Of a stretch of DNA of 64,000 nt, positions 62,181-64,000 are shown one piece after another. The notes under the pieces were generated by a model. It did no database searches. It saw only the letters and a list, made by a program, of their open reading frames with translations, and was not told the origin of the DNA. Each line of letters begins with the position of its first letter. The first letter of the stretch is position 1. Source of the DNA: Glossina fuscipes (Eukaryota; Arthropoda; Insecta; Diptera; Glossinidae); the NCBI RefSeq assembly GCF_014805625.2, contig NW_023998455.1:5996103-6060102 (forward strand), in the 5' to 3' direction. A program made the position numbers and the translations under genes.

Positions 62181-62722
62181 CTTTATTATTGATCACAAAA
62201 ATAAAAACAGAAAATAGTTCTATTTAAATCACTCCTGCACTAGCATTCAGGAAATTGGGGTCTAATTAGCGTAGCATTCTTAGTTTTTTTTTAGTATTAC
62301 AGCCAATCTACCTGGTTCTTGATCTGAAACTTACGTATTGAATAACTTATACCATTTGTTCACATTTGTATCGTTTAGTGAGAAATCAAAACGAAGTACA
62401 ACATCGCCATTGCGAGTGCATTTCTTGCTAGAGAATTAATGTTCGTTCTATCGAAATTTCTCTGATTACTTGACAACAATTAAACACTTTTAGTCGTGTG
62501 TAATCTTTTCTGATTTTATATCGTGATATTTACTCATTACAAACAGTTACGATTCTATTTCTTCCAAAAAATCAGTCTTTTTGAAAAACATTTTTTTTTT
62601 AATACATCTCTGCTTTAATGAAGACATGTGTTACGGTGACAAGGGGATTACAAAGTTAAGTAAAACTATTTGAAAAATTAAGTCAACATCGAAAAAGAGA
62701 ATTATCGCTTAAAGGGCACAAG
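62181..62722 (+). other. intergenic
   Basis: Spacer between the SLIRP-like and carrier genes, with nothing recognised beyond 3' and 5' untranslated sequence. Confidence 0.7.
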
Positions 62723-63782
62723 ATGGAAGGTGAAATGTCGTCTGGAGCAGCAGAACCGAGCAAAACTACAATGTTCTTTTATAATACACCTAAAAATCAC
62801 TTCTTTAATGCGTTAGTAGCTGGTGCAGTGGCGGGAATGGTAGTAGACGTAGTCTTATTTCCTATAGATACAATGAAAACCAGATTACAAAGCGAATTGG
62901 GTTTTTGGAGAGCTGGAGGTTTCCGTGGCATTTATAAAGGTTTAGCGCCCGCAGCAGCCGGAAGCGCACCTTCCGCGGCACTGTTTTTTTTTGCTTATGA
63001 AAATTTAAAGATTTTTCTAGGTGGTATAACCCAGAGCAGTAAGAATTCTCCTTACATTCACATGATGTCCGCCTCAAGTGCAGAAGTGGTACGTAACGCA
63101 TGTCATGTTTTGTCCTAAAAATGCCATTACGATGATTAGCCTCATGTTGACATTTGTTTTTCTTTTGAAATCCAATCGGTATATTTATTTAGCTAGCCTG
63201 CGTTGTGCGAGTCCCTGTTGAAATAGCCAAACAAAGGCGACAGGCTTCGAATCATAAGCAGCAACAAAGCAGTTTGCAAATATTATGGACTGCGTATAAA
63301 AATGAAGGTTTAAGGCAAGGTCTCTATAGAGGTTTTGGATCGACAATAATGCGAGAAATACCATTTAGTTTAATTCAGTTCCCATTATGGGAATACTTCA
63401 AATTGCAATGGAGCCCTGCTACGGGCTTGGAATTAACTCCTTTCTCGGTGGCCCTGTGTGGCGCTATAGCTGGTGGGATTTCTTCCGGCCTTACTACTCC
63501 ATTAGATGTGATTAAGACACGCGTGATGTTGGCCGAACGAAACAGTTTGATTGTTAAGTTAACTATACCACAAGTTTTGTCCTCTATTCTCAGGGAGAAA
63601 GGCTTTAAGGGGTAAGCGACTCAAACCTCAAAATTTGTTTTATAAAGTTTGCTTCCTTTTTCAGTTTATTTGCTGGATTTATACCTCGTGTTTTATGGAT
63701 AACTTTAGGTGGTGCCTTTTTCTTTGGCTTTTATGATTTAACGTCTCGCTTATTAGTTTCAAAAGAAGCCTATCACAAATAA
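62723..63782 (+). CDS. CG4743: mitochondrial S-adenosylmethionine carrier (SLC25A26 type)
   Basis: Inner-membrane carrier that imports SAM for mitochondrial methylation (family knowledge). Exons 62723-63088, 63193-63611 and 63665-63782 keep the frame and give 300 aa. It has the three-repeat carrier build with signatures PIDTMKTR, PVEIAKQR and PLDVIKTR, and matching gate glycines (GFRGIYKGL, GLRQGLYRGF, GLFAGFIPRV). The N terminus FFNALVAGAVAGMVVDVVLFP is typical of the SAM carrier branch (only its type noted). The closing stop TAA lies inside an AATAAA (63778-63783). Specificity for SAM rests on family resemblance. Confidence 0.92.
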
Positions 63783-63783
63783 A
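63778..63783 (+). terminator. AATAAA overlapping the carrier stop codon
   Basis: The hexamer includes the TAA stop at 63780-63782. If used, the 3' UTR would be about 20 bp long. The region after it up to 64000 offers no other clear AATAAA on this strand. Confidence 0.5.
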
Positions 63784-63880
63784 AAATCATTTAAATTTTT
63801 TATTGTTTTGTAAGGTATTAAGGAAAGTTTACACATCTCTTATTAGTACGAGAAGAAAAATTGGCTTAGCGTTGTTCATT

Positions 63881-63977
63881 TCATTTATTTACATGTCTGA
63901 CAACTTTACCCAAATTTTCATTAAACGCAATAGTCCGGTGATTGATGGAAGCTGTTGTTCGTCTTGCAAGCATTAAC
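63881..63977 (-). CDS. possible terminal exon of a further gene (partial)
   Basis: Minus strand: a TATCTCAG acceptor is followed by about 32 open codons (LMLARRTTASINHRTIAF, then NENLGKVV) to a TGA at 63881. It would be the last exon of a gene extending beyond the window edge, tail to tail with the carrier. It is too short to identify. Confidence 0.3.
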
Positions 63978-64000
63978 CTGAGATAATAATAATGATTTCC

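Noticed and set aside
1..64000. tRNA genes, rRNA genes and CRISPR arrays
   Set aside because: By eye I found no tRNA B-box with a cloverleaf, no rRNA-like block and no spaced direct repeats; the organism is a eukaryote. A covariance-model scan would be decisive for small RNAs.

Overview
This is nuclear DNA from a higher fly (Diptera: Brachycera). The evidence is AT-rich sequence with GT-AG introns, many of them 50-90 bp but several of 2-7 kb, and proteins that read as close counterparts of Drosophila ones: spindle-E, SmD2, crossveinless d, an ABCB6-type transporter, an MYCBP-like protein and a mitochondrial SAM carrier. From memory, most of these Drosophila genes lie on chromosome arm 3R, several near 89A, so the window looks like a conserved Muller element E segment. 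The species cannot be fixed from the sequence; a calyptrate fly would fit. All multi-exon models below were built by hand from the splice sites, and every junction listed keeps the reading frame.

Layout. 1-2841: non-coding DNA with simple repeats and a dispersed repeat. 2842-23440 (+): a receptor guanylate cyclase of about 1470 aa in nine coding exons. Its introns hold a LINE relic, diverged tandem repeats and an unrecognised opposite-strand gene (20032-17965). 25462-28722 (+): an ABCB6/HMT-1 half transporter, 849 aa. About 30962-44097 (+): a crossveinless-d-like vitellogenin-family protein, 17 coding exons. Its largest intron contains two genes on the other strand, an arginine-kinase-like enzyme (39127-38018) and an MYCBP-like protein (39543-39218). 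50059-44355 (-): spindle-E, 19 exons, 1458 aa, tail to tail with cv-d. 52400-58740: a phosphatidylethanolamine-binding protein (PEBP) cluster with two intact genes and two decayed copies, plus a zinc-knuckle retrotransposon fragment. 59309-58866 (-): SmD2. 61920-62180 (+): a SLIRP-like RRM protein. 62723-63782 (+): a SAM carrier. 63783-64000: perhaps the last exon of a further minus-strand gene.

The genes do not form one pathway. They cover cGMP signalling, mitochondrial and metal transport, extracellular BMP/lipoprotein function, phosphagen metabolism, piRNA silencing, splicing, and mitochondrial RNA and SAM supply. I see no CRISPR array, operon, virus or tRNA gene, and nothing that clearly amounts to a new biological system. 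The more unusual points are the nested gene pair with a 90 bp gap, the start codon of SmD2 split by an intron, a GC-AG intron in cv-d, the mosaic active site of the arginine-kinase-like enzyme, the PEBP birth-and-death cluster, and the unknown nested gene in the cyclase intron.
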